Shown here: one piece after another, positions 33,113-43,814 of the stretch | Numbering within the stretch: the stretch's first letter is position 1 | Layout: the number at the start of each line of letters is the position of its first letter | Assembly: GCF_018446385.1 (NCBI RefSeq) | Contig: NC_056002.1 | Location: forward strand, 30,242,636-30,306,635 | Length of the DNA: 64,000 nt | Direction of reading: 5' to 3' | DNA from: Zingiber officinale | Lineage: Eukaryota > Streptophyta > Magnoliopsida > Zingiberales > Zingiberaceae | Notes under the pieces: model-generated | Database searches by the model: none | Told to the model about the DNA's origin: nothing | The model's input: only the letters and a program-made list of their open reading frames with translations | Program-made: the position numbers and the translations under genes

Positions 33113-36100
33113 GCATTTGTCAAGGAGGAGCATCTATCAACTTGGTTTGTTGATAGTGGATGCTCCAAGCACATGACCAGGGACAAGTCACTCTTTACTA
33201 CTATTCAAAACAAAAATAGAGGTAATGTGTCCTTTGGTAATAATGGTAGCCTTAAGGTTATAGGAGTTGGAGATATTCATATATCCGAATGTCTCCAAAT
33301 CAAAAATGTCCTTCTAGTCAAGGGGATGACCTTTAATCTCCTAAGTGTCAGCCAATTGTATGATACGGGTTACACAATTGAGTTTCATTCAAGTCAATGT
33401 CTGGTCAAACACATTGACACACTTGACACGGTACTAGTAGGCACAAGGGTAGATAACATTTATCAAGTATTTTTTAAAAGTGCTACTAATGCCTCTGCTA
33501 AGTGTTTCATGTCAAAAGAAGAAGAATCATGGCTGTGGCATAGGAGGTTGGCCCACGTAAACATGAAGAATATTCGAAAGCTAGCCAACAAAGGATTAGT
33601 GCGAGACTTACCAAGCATCAAGTACCAAAAGACAAAATTATGTGATGCATGTCAAAAGGGTAAGCAAACAAAAGCGTCTCATAAAGGTAAAAGCGCTGTA
33701 AGTACATCTACTGCTTTAGATTTATTGCATATGGATTTGTTTGATTGTAGTAATGTTATTTCATTGAATGGAAGTAGATACTGCTTAGTGATCATTGATG
33801 ATTTTACTAGATATACATGGACTTTCTTTTTGAAAAATAAGGATCAAACCATAGATGTTTTTGTTTCTTTTTGTAGAAGAACTGAAAATGAAAAATCAAC
33901 AACAATTAAAACAATTAGAAGTAATCATGGTGGAGAATTTCAAAACCATAGATTTTTGGAATTTTGTCAAGAAAAAGGATATAGGCATGAGTTCTCTACT
34001 CCAAGGACCCCACAACAAAATGAGATTGTGGAGAGAAAGAACCGAGTCTTGCAAGAGGTTGCACGAAGTATGCTCAATGAGTACTCATTACCGAGCTACT
34101 TATGGGCTGAAGCTGTAAATACCGCTTGTTATGTGCAAAACCGAGTCTTGATACATAAGTTTTTAGGAAAGACTCCCCATGAACTTTGGTTTGGAAAACC
34201 CCCTACAATTAAACATCTTAGGGTGTTTGGTTGTAAGGTATTTATCTTGAACACCAAGGATCATCTTGGAAAGTTCACGGCTAAGGCTGATGAAGGAATA
34301 CTGGTCGAGTACACTCTCATCAGCAAAGCCTATCGAGTCTACAACAATAGGACTAAATTGATTGAAGAGTCCTCGGATGTAGCATTTGAAGAAATTCCTA
34401 AATTAAATGATCAATCAAGGGATGTAGGAGAAATTCAATTTGAACTTAGAAATCTAAGTTTAAATGATCAAAACATAGAAAGAGTCGAAATTGACTCCGA
34501 TGATGATGAGCAAAGGCAAGAGAGGGCTCAGTCTGATCCTTTGCCTGATACTGAGCCCTTGCCTGTGTCTAGTGAGACCACTCATGAGGCACCGCCAACA
34601 TCAAGGCAATCTAGGATAGCCTCTAGTCATCCCCAAGACCAGATTGTGGGAGACATTCAACAAGGGGTTAGGACTAGATCATTCTTTAGAAATGAGTGTA
34701 ATAAGGTCGCCTTGATCTCAGAAATCGAACCAAAATTAGTTGATGAGGCATTGCATGATCCTGATTGGGTCATAGCTATGCAAGATGAGTTAGGTCAATT
34801 TGAAAGGAGCCAGGTGTGGGACTTAGTTCCTAGACCTAAGAAGACCACCATTATTGGAACCAAATGGGTCTTCAAAAATAAGTTAAACCAAAAGGGAGAA
34901 GTCGTAAGAAACAAGGCAAGACTTGTAGCCAAGGGCTATAGTCAAGTCGAAGGCCTCGATTATGATGAGACCTATGCTCCCGTGGCTCGATTAGAGTCCA
35001 TTCGTTTAATGCTAGCTTTTGCTGCACATAGAGGCTTCAAACTCTATCAAATGGACGTTAAATCGGCCTTCTTAAATGGTTTCATTAAAGAAGAGGTCTA
35101 TGTTGAACAACCACCGGGGTTTGTGAATACCGAAGCTCCAAACCACGTATACAAGCTCAAGAAAGCTCTTTATGGGCTTAAATAAGCACCTCGAGCTTGG
35201 TACGAAAGGTTGTCAACTTACTTACTAGAAAAGGGTTTTGTAAGAGGTCAAATAGATCCAACACTATTTCTGCGTAGAGATGGTGAAAACATATTTGTAG
35301 CCCAGGTGTATGTCGATGACATAATTTGTGGCTCAAATAATAAGGACTATTTGAATGAATTTATCACTCACATGGAAAGTGAGTTTGAGATGAGTCTGGT
35401 GGGAGAATTGACATTCTTCCTTGGACTTGAAATCAAACAAACTCGAGATGGCATCTATATCTATCAGACAAAATACACTCAAGAGATGCTCAAGAAATTC
35501 AAAATGAGTGACTCTAAGGAAGTATCCACTCCAATGGCGACAAACACTCGCCTTAACAATGATGAGAATGGAAAACCAGTTGATATAACGCAATATAGAA
35601 GCATGATCGGTAGTCTTCTATATCTCACAGCTAGTCGACCGGACATACTTTTTGCTGTGGGCATGTGCGCTAGATATCAAGTCTGTGCCAAGGAATCTCA
35701 TTTAATTGCAGTTAAGAGAATCCTGAGATACCTTAAGGGCACAATTAGAGTAGGTCTATGGTATCCTCGTACGGAGTCGTTTGCCTTGATAGATTATACC
35801 GACTCCGATTATGCTAGGTGCAAATTGGATCGGAAAAGCACTAGTGGGGGTTGCCAATTTTTAGGTTCATCATTGGTCAGTTGGTCAAGTCGGAAGCAAC
35901 ATTGCGTTGCTCTCTCCACGACCGAGGCTGAATACATTGGCATGGGAGAGAGTGTCTCACAATTGTTGTGGATGATCCATACCCTAGAAGATTATGGGCT
36001 TTCGTATAAAGGAGTGCAAGTGCTGTGTGACAACATCAGCACAATAAACCTAATGAAAAATCCAGTCCATCATTCAAGGACCAAACACATTGAAGTGCGT

Positions 36101-36253
36101 CATCACTTCATTAGAGATCACGTAGCTAGGGGAGACATTGCGCTCATATATGTTGAGTCAAAATCAAACCTAGCTGATATTTTTACCAAACCTCTTCCGA
36201 AAAATGAATTTAGTCATTTAAGGAGAGAATTGGGAATGTGTTTGGCTCAATAG
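33113..36253 (+). pseudogene. pol of element B: protease, integrase, RT, RNase H (one stop, integrase Asp lost)
   Basis: In phase with gag. Protease has [12 protein letters not shown] (about 33143-33178). Pre-integrase has [11 protein letters not shown]. In the integrase, the first Asp is in LLHMDLFD, the second is changed to Asn (IRSNHGGEF, codon 33923-33925) and the Glu is kept in IVERKNR; Gly before it is also changed to Glu. RT has [10 protein letters not shown] and YVDD (35309-35320). A TAA at 35183-35185 replaces the Gln of LKQAPRAW. RNase H follows with TDSDYA, TEAEYI and LCDN, ending at 36253. Apart from the single stop the frame is open over 3.1 kb, so the element is fairly young. 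All damaging changes are C to T or G to A. Confidence 0.92.
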
Positions 36254-36301
36254 GCTATTAGGACTTCATCATGATCGATAAAGACATTAAAACGACAAGA
36301 G
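36254..36301 (+). other. Start of the element B 3' region
   Basis: Non-coding sequence after the pol stop. Its last five bases, aagag (36297-36301), are the left target duplication of the TRIM. Confidence 0.8.
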
Positions 36302-37034
36302 TGTTGGGGTTGCAAGGTTGCAAACATAGTCCCATATTGAAAACACATGGAAAAGATCATGGGTTTATAAGAAAAAGATATCTCCATTGGCATGAGGCCT
36401 TTTGGGTAGAGCCCAAGAGCAAAACCATGAGGGCTTAGGCCCAAAGTGGACAATATCATGTCATTGTGGAGATATCTAAATTCTTTTCGATCCTACAATT
36501 GGTATCAGAGCCCGGACTGCCAGAAGGTTTAACCGCCAACTGTACACAAGAGCTATAGTCTGATTGAACCATGTGAGTACAATATTGACCTCGAACAAAG
36601 AAAGTGGGGGCTCCTATGTTCGGATCAAGAGGACCAGACACCAGGTAGGAAGTCCTAGTAGGTCGGGTGGACCGAGGGGCAGGAAGTCCTAGTTGCGGCT
36701 AGGCAAGGAAGTCCTAGTAGGTCGGGTAGACCGAGGGGCAGGAAGTCCTAGTAGGTCGAGTAGACCGAGGGGCAGGAAGACCTGGTGGGTCAAGGATCAG
36801 ACGTGGGAAGCCCATGGTCCTTTGTTTGAGGGGGGGATTGTTGGGGTTGCAAGGTTGCAAACATAGTCCCATATTGAAAACACATGGAAAAGATCATAAG
36901 TTTATAAGAAAAAGATATCTCCATTGGCATGAGGTCTTTTGGGTAGAGTCCAAGAGCAAAACCATGAGGGCTTAGGCCCAAAGTGGACAATATCATGTCA
37001 TTGTAGAGATATCTAAATTCTTTTCGATCCTACA
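36302..37034 (+). mobile_element. TRIM element nested in B (733 bp)
   Basis: Two 196-bp LTRs (36302-36497 and 36839-37034; tgttggggttgc...gatcctaca) flank a 341-bp interior. It has a perfect primer-binding site TGGTATCAGAGC at 36500-36511, a tandem repeat and a polypurine tract (tttgaggggggga, 36825-36837). Target duplication aagag is perfect on both sides (36297-36301, 37035-37039). There is no coding capacity, so it is mobilised by enzymes from elsewhere. LTRs differ at only a few positions, so insertion is recent. Confidence 0.95.
36650..36790 (+). repeat. Internal tandem repeat of the TRIM
   Basis: Three to four copies of a roughly 35-bp unit, ggaagtcctagtaggtcggg plus accgaggggca, with small variations between copies. 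Confidence 0.85.
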
Positions 37035-38491
37035 AAGAGGAATTGGGAAATTAACTTGGGCAACTTGGGGACATCTCACACAAACTATAAGGTTTAACAA
37101 ATTATTTTTGTTTGCTAGAAATGAGGTGAGATGCTAGGATCAGCCAAATTATTCAAAATGTATCATGCATCCCTTGAATAATTAGGTTGAAGAGACATAA
37201 ATTGAGTATGGGGAAGACCATTACATAATTCATGTGTATTTGATTCCTAGATCTTACTCATATATTCCAACTAAGGAAACTTGGTTGGACCTTTACCTAG
37301 AAATTATGTAACTTTGGTTGATGGACTGTTTGATACCTTTGATCGATACTCTTTCTGATTTTGATTAAAACTAGGACAAGTCCTTGAAATAATGATAGCA
37401 ATTTGGTTATATTTTGACAAACTTGAAACTGAACATAACAAGGTCGAAAATTTCAGTTTTCAAGCCTTGAGTTGTCTGTTTTTCTAAATGTCCGAAACTT
37501 TCGGGCTATAGACAATTTCAGACCATAATCTTTAGGAAATAGTTATGCTTGTAGATTCTTCAGGTTCTAAGTACTGAATTTGGAAGTTTTTCTGGAGAAA
37601 CTTCTACGAATTATCGAACACCTCTACGAATTTCAGTTACTGAAATTACTGGAGAAACTTCAGTATCAGACACTGATCGGTTTACAGCTCGATCAGGAGA
37701 AGGTGGATCGGTCTGTCGACCGATCCAAAAATCTCTCCAGAACCTCCTGTTTGTAATCTGATAGGTCCAGGGACCGATCAGGTTCGTTTTGTACGTCAGG
37801 AAGCCTACTGATCGGTCTACAGACCGATCAGGAGTTCCCTGATCGGTCCGGGGACCGATCAGGTCAGTCTGGTACGCAGAGAGGCTACTGATCATTTTCT
37901 GATCGGTCTACAGACCAATCAGGAGGTTCCCTGATCGGTCTGGTGACCAATCCAATGAAGTTCTGATCGATCTGGTGACCGATCAGAGCGTGCCAAAATA
38001 CTGATTTTCGACTGTTGTCTGAAATTTCAGGTATGGAAGTTGGTGTTTTAGATTTCTGAAGGGTTGAAACTCTCCAAGACATTGTTGGTGCAATGGAGTT
38101 GACCTTTAGAGGGAGCTTTACCTATTGGTCAAGAGGAAGTTGACTTTTAGGGGGAGTTTTTACTCGTCAAGATTTCTGAGGATGAGTGATATGGGATTAT
38201 CACTAAGGGGGAGAATGTTGTCTTTAGTATTAAGGGGATATTAAGGGTTTCAATGAAAGGTATGAGACTTTCATTAGGAATAAACTCTTGACCATGATTC
38301 ACTCTTTTTGATGTGTGTCAAAAAGGGGGAAAATGTCCAGAGAATGTTCAAGGAAGAACATTGGAGTTTGGGGAGAATGTTCAGAGAATGTTCAAGGAAG
38401 AACATTGGAGAACTATTGGAAAACCTAAGTTAGGTTATCGGGTCAACCTAACTTGATTATGGTTTTTGTCAAACATCAAAAAGGGGGAGAT
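37035..38491 (+). other. Element B 3' non-coding region with polypurine tract
   Basis: No env-like or other third gene is recognisable, although many SIRE elements carry a reading frame here. A palindrome cluster lies at 37674-37990 and purine-rich strings (aagggggagaatg) recur at about 38200-38360. The tract ending aaaaagggggaga at 38490 is the functional primer position next to the LTR at 38492. Confidence 0.75.
37674..37990. repeat. Palindrome cluster outside the LTR, element B
   Basis: Eight copies of CTGATCGGTC-N4-GACCGATCAG-type inverted repeats, some with one changed arm base (gataggtc, gaccaatc). The same motif as in B's LTRs, but here between pol and the 3' LTR. Confidence 0.9.
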
Positions 38492-40535
38492 TGTTGGTGC
38501 AACCTTAGGTCAAGGTTGACCTGGATGACCCGACTCGAGTTGACGTGACTCGAGTTATATTTTGATGTTTAACGAGGATAGAAAAGTTGTATTTTGATGT
38601 TTGACAAGAATATAAACTTGGGAGATTGTGGGTACAACCTTTGGTCAAGGTTGACCTGGTTGACCCGACTTGAGTTGACCTGATTCGGGAAAAGTCCAAG
38701 TATGGAGACTTGGCATGGAAAAGTCCAAGCAGGGAGCTTGGCACGGGAAAAGTCCAAGTATGGAGACTTGGCACGGAAAAGTCCAAGCAGGGAGCTTGGC
38801 ACGGGGAAAAGTCCAAGTATGGAGACTTGGCACGGAAAAGTCCAAGTATGGAGACTTGGCACGGGAAAAAGTCCAAGTATGGAGACTTGGCACAGAAAAA
38901 GTCTAAGTATGGAGACTTGGCATGGAAAAGTCCAAGCAGGGAGCTTGGCACGGGAAAAGTCCAAGTACGGATACTTGGCACGCGAAGTCGGAGAGGGCTC
39001 GGTAGCTCGTTCTCCGGACTAGGTCAGAGAGTGCTCGGTAGCTCGTTCTCTGGACCGGACGAAGTCGGAGAGGGCTCGGCAGCTCGTTCTCCGGACTAGG
39101 TCAGAGAGGGCTCGGTAGCTCGTTCTCTGGACCGGACGAAGTCGGAGAGGGCTCGGCAGCTCGTTCTCCAGACTAGGTCAGAGATGGCTCGGTAGCTCGT
39201 TCTCCAGACTAGGTCAGAGAGGGCTCGGTAGCTCGTTCTCTGGACCAGGAAGACATTAGGGTTTAGGGCTGGAAAGCTCTAAAACCAACAGAGGTATTGG
39301 ATCGGTCTGTTGACCGATCCAGTAATACTTTGGCTATGTAGATCGGTCTGTCGACCGATCCAGTGATACCTTAGTTATCTGATCGGTCTCGTGACCGATC
39401 AATAACCACACAGTAGCTCTCTGTGGGTTATCTGATCGATCTGGTGACCGATCAGTAAGAAGCGATGTGATTCAGAACAATAGGGGGATCAATAGGGGGA
39501 TCGGTCTGTGGACCGATCCACCTATAGGTTGATCGGTCCACAGACCGATCAGCATCATCCCAAACCGATCAGGATGTGTCCAGATCGGTCCAGAGGGTTG
39601 TGGATCGGTCTGTTGACCGATCCACAACGATGTCGTTTGTCTTCTGCTGTTTCTCTGCGATTTCTGATTCATCTGATCTAACCATCTGCTGTAAGATTTT
39701 TGAGTTACAGGTTGCAGGTGTTGTGCCAATGCTTAAATTCAAATTAAGCTCCATCAAAAGAATAAGACCAAGTGCTCTTTCTGCTGTGTTTCGCTGTAAA
39801 TAGTGCAATTGGAGCGTCAACGTTCACTGGCTGCGATCAGTTGGCAACAGCTTGACTCTTGCTTATTGGTTCGAGCTCAGAGACACTAGTGAAGACCATG
39901 GATGGTATTGGTGTGAGTTCAGAGAACCAGATGAGGAGGAAGAGTGATTGACGACGCCTGAATTGGTCGCAGTGATTCGATACAGGTGACAGTGATTCGG
40001 CTCTGGCTGAAGACAGTGAGAAAGCAGAGGAATAAGAAGAAGGAAGAAGAGAGGTTTGAGAGAGGATTTTTCAAAAACTCTCTGTCGATCAAGCAAGAGT
40101 GCTGTGTTTTTAAGCTCTTGGCTGAGGAACTTCTTCTGTCTTTGCGCTTTGCTTTCATCGTGGCTGTAAGTTTATTGTTCATTCCTTTTAGCCACTAAAC
40201 TCTGTAAGTCTTGTGCTTCATTTCAAATCTTCTCTGAGACTTTGTGGAGAGGTTACTCCACCGAGAAGGAGAAATACTTAGCCGGAATCTGTTCGGGGTG
40301 TGATCTACTGAAAGATCAAGGGATCGTCTACCTTACGGACACGCCGAGGAGTAGGGGCAAGTTATCCCCGAACCTCGTACATACTTGTGTTAGCTGTGGG
40401 TTGTTTCTTTTCCTTGTGTTAGTTTTACTTTTGCATATTTCCGCTGTGCTAACAAACTTTTGTGAGAAGATTGTTTAAGTTTTAGAGGAGGCTATTCACA
40501 CCCCCCCTCTCTAGCCGCGTCCGAAGGTCCTAACA
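38492..40535 (+). repeat. 3' LTR of element B (2044 bp, complete)
   Basis: Starts tgttggtgcaacc, ends ggtcctaaca. The stem-loop array is at 38692-38983 and the palindromes at 39298-39627. It is longer than the 5' LTR mainly because the 'gagagggctcggtagctcgttctc' unit occurs about seven times (38992-39240) rather than twice. Confidence 0.93.
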
Positions 40536-40790
40536 ACCACTTCTCCACACTCCTGAACACAATGGATACTCTGAACGTCGTCATCATCATATTGTCGAAA
40601 CTGGTCTCACTTTATTGCACAGAGTGTCTATTCTATTCACTTTCTAGCCTTATGCCTTTATTGCGGCAGTCTATTTGATTAATTACATGTCTAAGGTCAG
40701 TCTTTCCCACATGTCCTCTTTTGAAAAATTGTTCACCACTGTTCTTGATCTTTCTAAGCTTCGAGTTTTCTAATGTCTATGCTTTCCATG
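40536..40790 (+). pseudogene. Element H: integrase C-terminal part
   Basis: Reads HTPEHNGYSERRHHHIVETG, the copia integrase segment carrying the catalytic Glu, then a frame with stops up to the LRVF-like motif. Continues the fragment that ended at 29650; element C interrupts it at 40796. Confidence 0.85.
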
Positions 40791-40795
40791 GTTAT

Positions 40796-43390
40796 TGTAA
40801 CACCCCAAATTTCCTCAATTAGAGTCATAAAGTAATTTAAAAATATTTAAAAATGCTATAGAAATATTCTAGGGATTTTTAGAAATTTTTAGAGTATTTT
40901 TATGTAATTTTTGGAGGTCGTTTGGTATTTTTACTAAACGAAGGAAGTTTACACAAAAAAATATCCAAGCCGAGAATTGAACCCACGACCTTTTACTCGG
41001 TCAAAACCTCACTGACCAGGTGGGCAAACGGATTTTTCTGTTTAGAAAAGGTAGCGAATTTATTTAAGATAGTTAACAGAATATTGGATTATAAAAGAGA
41101 TAAGTTGATCTTGGATTTGTTTGTTTAGAAAAGGTAGCGAATTTATTTAAGATAGTTAACAGAATATTATAAAAGTGATAAGTTGATGTTGGATTTGTTT
41201 GTTTAGAAAAAGTAGCGAATTTATTTAAGATAATTAACAGAATATTGGATTATAAAAGGGATAAGTTGATGTTGGATTTGTCTGTCTAGAAAAGATAGCG
41301 AATTTATTTAAGGAGTTAACAGAAATATTAATTTATAAAAAGGGATAAGTTGATGCTCTATTTTCCCGTGACTTAAACCATTCTCTCCTTCTCTTCTGCG
41401 TACGATGGCGAAGCTCGGGGAGAAAACGAAAGGGAGTTAGGGCATCATCTCCAGTGGCCGGCCAAGGTCCTAGAAGCCCTTTTTGTTCGGTTGTGAGTCC
41501 AAAAAGCAAGGTAAGTGCTTCTCACCTGCAGTAGGAGTAGTTTCAGACCTTTGTTCTTCTTGAATTAGAAGCATGAAAAGCGCTTATAGTGCAGATTTTT
41601 AATTAAGCCTATAGTGCAGATTTTAATTAAGCTTATAGTGCAGATTTTTATGTAGGCTTATAGTGTAGATTTTAAGTAAGCCTATAGTGCATATTTTAAT
41701 TAAGCTTATAGTACAGATTTTTAATTAGGCTTATAGTGCAGATTTTAATTAAGCCTATAGTGCAGATTTTTAATTAAGCCTATAGTGCAGATTTTAATTA
41801 AGCTTATAGTGCAGATTTTTATGTAGGCTTATAGTGCAGATTTTAAGTAAGCCTATAATGTATATTTTAATTAAGCTTATAGTGCAGATTTTTAATTAGG
41901 CTTATAGTGCAGATTTTAATTAAGCCTATAGTGCAGATTTTAATTAAGTTTATAGTGCAGATTTTTAATTAAGCTTATAGTGTAGATTTTTATTTAAGCT
42001 TATAGTGCAGATTTTTGGTGGAATTTATAGTGCAGATTTTAATTAAGCTTATAGTGCAGATTTTTAATTAAACTTATAGTGCAGATTTTTAATTAAGCCT
42101 ATAGTACAGATTTTAATTAAGCTTATAGTGCAGATTTTTATGTAGGCTTATAGTGCAGATTTTAATTAAGCTTGTAGTGCAGATTTTTAATTAAGCCTAT
42201 AGTGCAGATTTTTAATTAAGCTTATAGTGCAGATTTTTATATAGGCTTACAGTGCAGATTTCTTAGATCTTAAAATACAGATTTCTTTAGAGCAGATTTC
42301 TTTAGAGCTTGTAGTGCAGATTTTTGGTGGAATTTATAGTGCAGATTTTTTGTGGAACTTATAGTACAGATTTTTGGTAGAACTTGTAGTGCAGTTTTTA
42401 AAGAAAAAGATTATAGTGCAGTTTGGTTAAGTATTATAGTACAGAATTTATGTTTGTATAGTATGCAGAAATAGTGTAGCATAGAATGTAGAATCTTGAT
42501 TAGTATAGTATGCAGAATTTTGATTAGCATAGTATACAGATTTTTGTTTAAGTATTTCAAAGTTAGAATTTGCTTAAACATTTCAGTTTCTTTTTAAAGA
42601 AGCATTCTTTTAGAAGTATTAACAAGTATAAGAAAGATAAAGAAAAGAAAGAAAAAGGTCAAGGCCTTAAGTAGATCCCAAAGTCAAGACTTTAGGGATT
42701 TTGTCACACAAGATGCTTGTTAAAATGCCGAGGCATTATATATTAGAAGTATTAAAAGATAACAAGTATTTTACTTTTATCAGTGGCACTGTGTTGAACT
42801 CTTAGTTGTCCTTAGGTTGGGCTCCCATAGTCGTCCCTAGGTTTAGATAACCTAGTAAACCCTACTAGATTCGGGATCAGCTATCTCGGGTCTAGTTAGG
42901 GATGCGCGCATAGCAAGTACAGTTGCCGGACCCATCAGCAGTTTGATTATTATTTTTATCTATTATGAAAATAGTTTTCAAAATTTCACAAATCAGTTTT
43001 AGATTTATTTTATTCACATGCATATTCGAGTTTTGTGAGTTAGATAGCGCTTACTAAGCAATTTTGCTTATAGTTGCATTTCCTCTTACTGTAGATAAAG
43101 GAAAGGAAAAGTTATAGCAAAGGAAGGCGACAAGGAGGTGCGGATGGATGTGTGATGCCTGGACTATAGAAGCCTTGGGACCTAGCATAAGAATTTATTA
43201 AGATTGCCATTTATTAAGAATGTATTCGATGAGTCATTTAGTCTTCCGCTGCTAGTTAATTGTATGTTTTGAGTTTTTTTTAGAGTTTATGTATTGATCT
43301 TTACATGTGAACAACTCTAATTAAGTAAAGTTAGTAGTCCAGTAGCGCTCCGCCCTCACAGTCCAGTAGTGAGGAGGGTGGGGTGTTACA
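40796..43390 (+). repeat. 5' LTR of element C (2595 bp)
   Basis: TGTAACACCCC...GGGGTGTTACA. Contains a tRNA-like antisense scrap near 40960-41030, a repeated 'gtagcgaatttatttaagatagttaacag' block (41040-41330), a 23-27 bp tandem array (41579-42470) and a stretch similar to the G1 LTR around 42800-42960. Confidence 0.93.
41579..42470. repeat. Tandem array 'cttatagtgcagattttaattaag', LTR 1 of C
   Basis: Over 30 copies of a 23-27 bp unit (tatagtgcagatttttaattaagc and variants), grading into degenerate copies at the right end. The copy at 44600-45470 in LTR 2 has slightly fewer units. Confidence 0.92.
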
Positions 43391-43814
43391 AGTTGGTATC
43401 AGAGCAGTTCCTATTCTCCAACATCACACATTAGCACCAACCTTGCCGTCTTCAAGTAAGAAAGTATTTAAGTTTTCCTTTTATGCTTTCTTTATTATTT
43501 GCAGTATGGAGTAATTGCTTAAATGTGCTTTAGTAAGATAGAAGTTTTGTCTCTCTTATATTCATATACATAAGTATGTTTAGAAAGGATAGAGAAGATA
43601 TCAAGCCTTCCAAGGACCCCTAATAAGTACGATGCGATATGAATAATAGAGGACCGAGAAGTTAAGAGACTAAGGAACAAAGAGTACCATTAGTGAAAGT
43701 CATTTAGAACCAGAAGCACGAGGAAGTTACTTAGGAGCGTGAGGACAGTATGAGACAGAGATATCCAGAATTATTCTAAATTCGAGGACGAACTTTTTAT
43801 AAGGTAGGGAGAAT
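43391..43814 (+). other. Interior of element C: primer-binding site, leader, pol tail, polypurine tract
   Basis: TGGTATCAGAGC is at 43394-43405. From about 43630 the sequence matches the G1 pol end and its 3' flank (gatgcgatatga, then the chromodomain tail and ttcgaggacgaac), with several stops. The tract taaggtagggagaat ends at 43814. Confidence 0.9.

Larger units (their letters stand above)
29651..40535 (+). mobile_element. Element B: SIRE-like Ty1/copia, nearly complete
   Basis: LTRs 29651-31463 and 38492-40535, primer-binding site 31466-31477, gag 31520-33112, pol 33113-36253, then a long 3' region that contains a TRIM and a palindrome cluster, then a polypurine tract (38479-38491). About two dozen bases of the 5' LTR start, present in the 3' LTR, are missing at 29651, and host sequence between the THGM and HTPEHNG codons is also lost. 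A small deletion therefore removed the left junction and target duplication. Confidence 0.93.

Noticed and set aside
37035-38478. env-like third gene of a SIRE element
   Set aside because: No open frame of useful length or membrane segment is present in this region.
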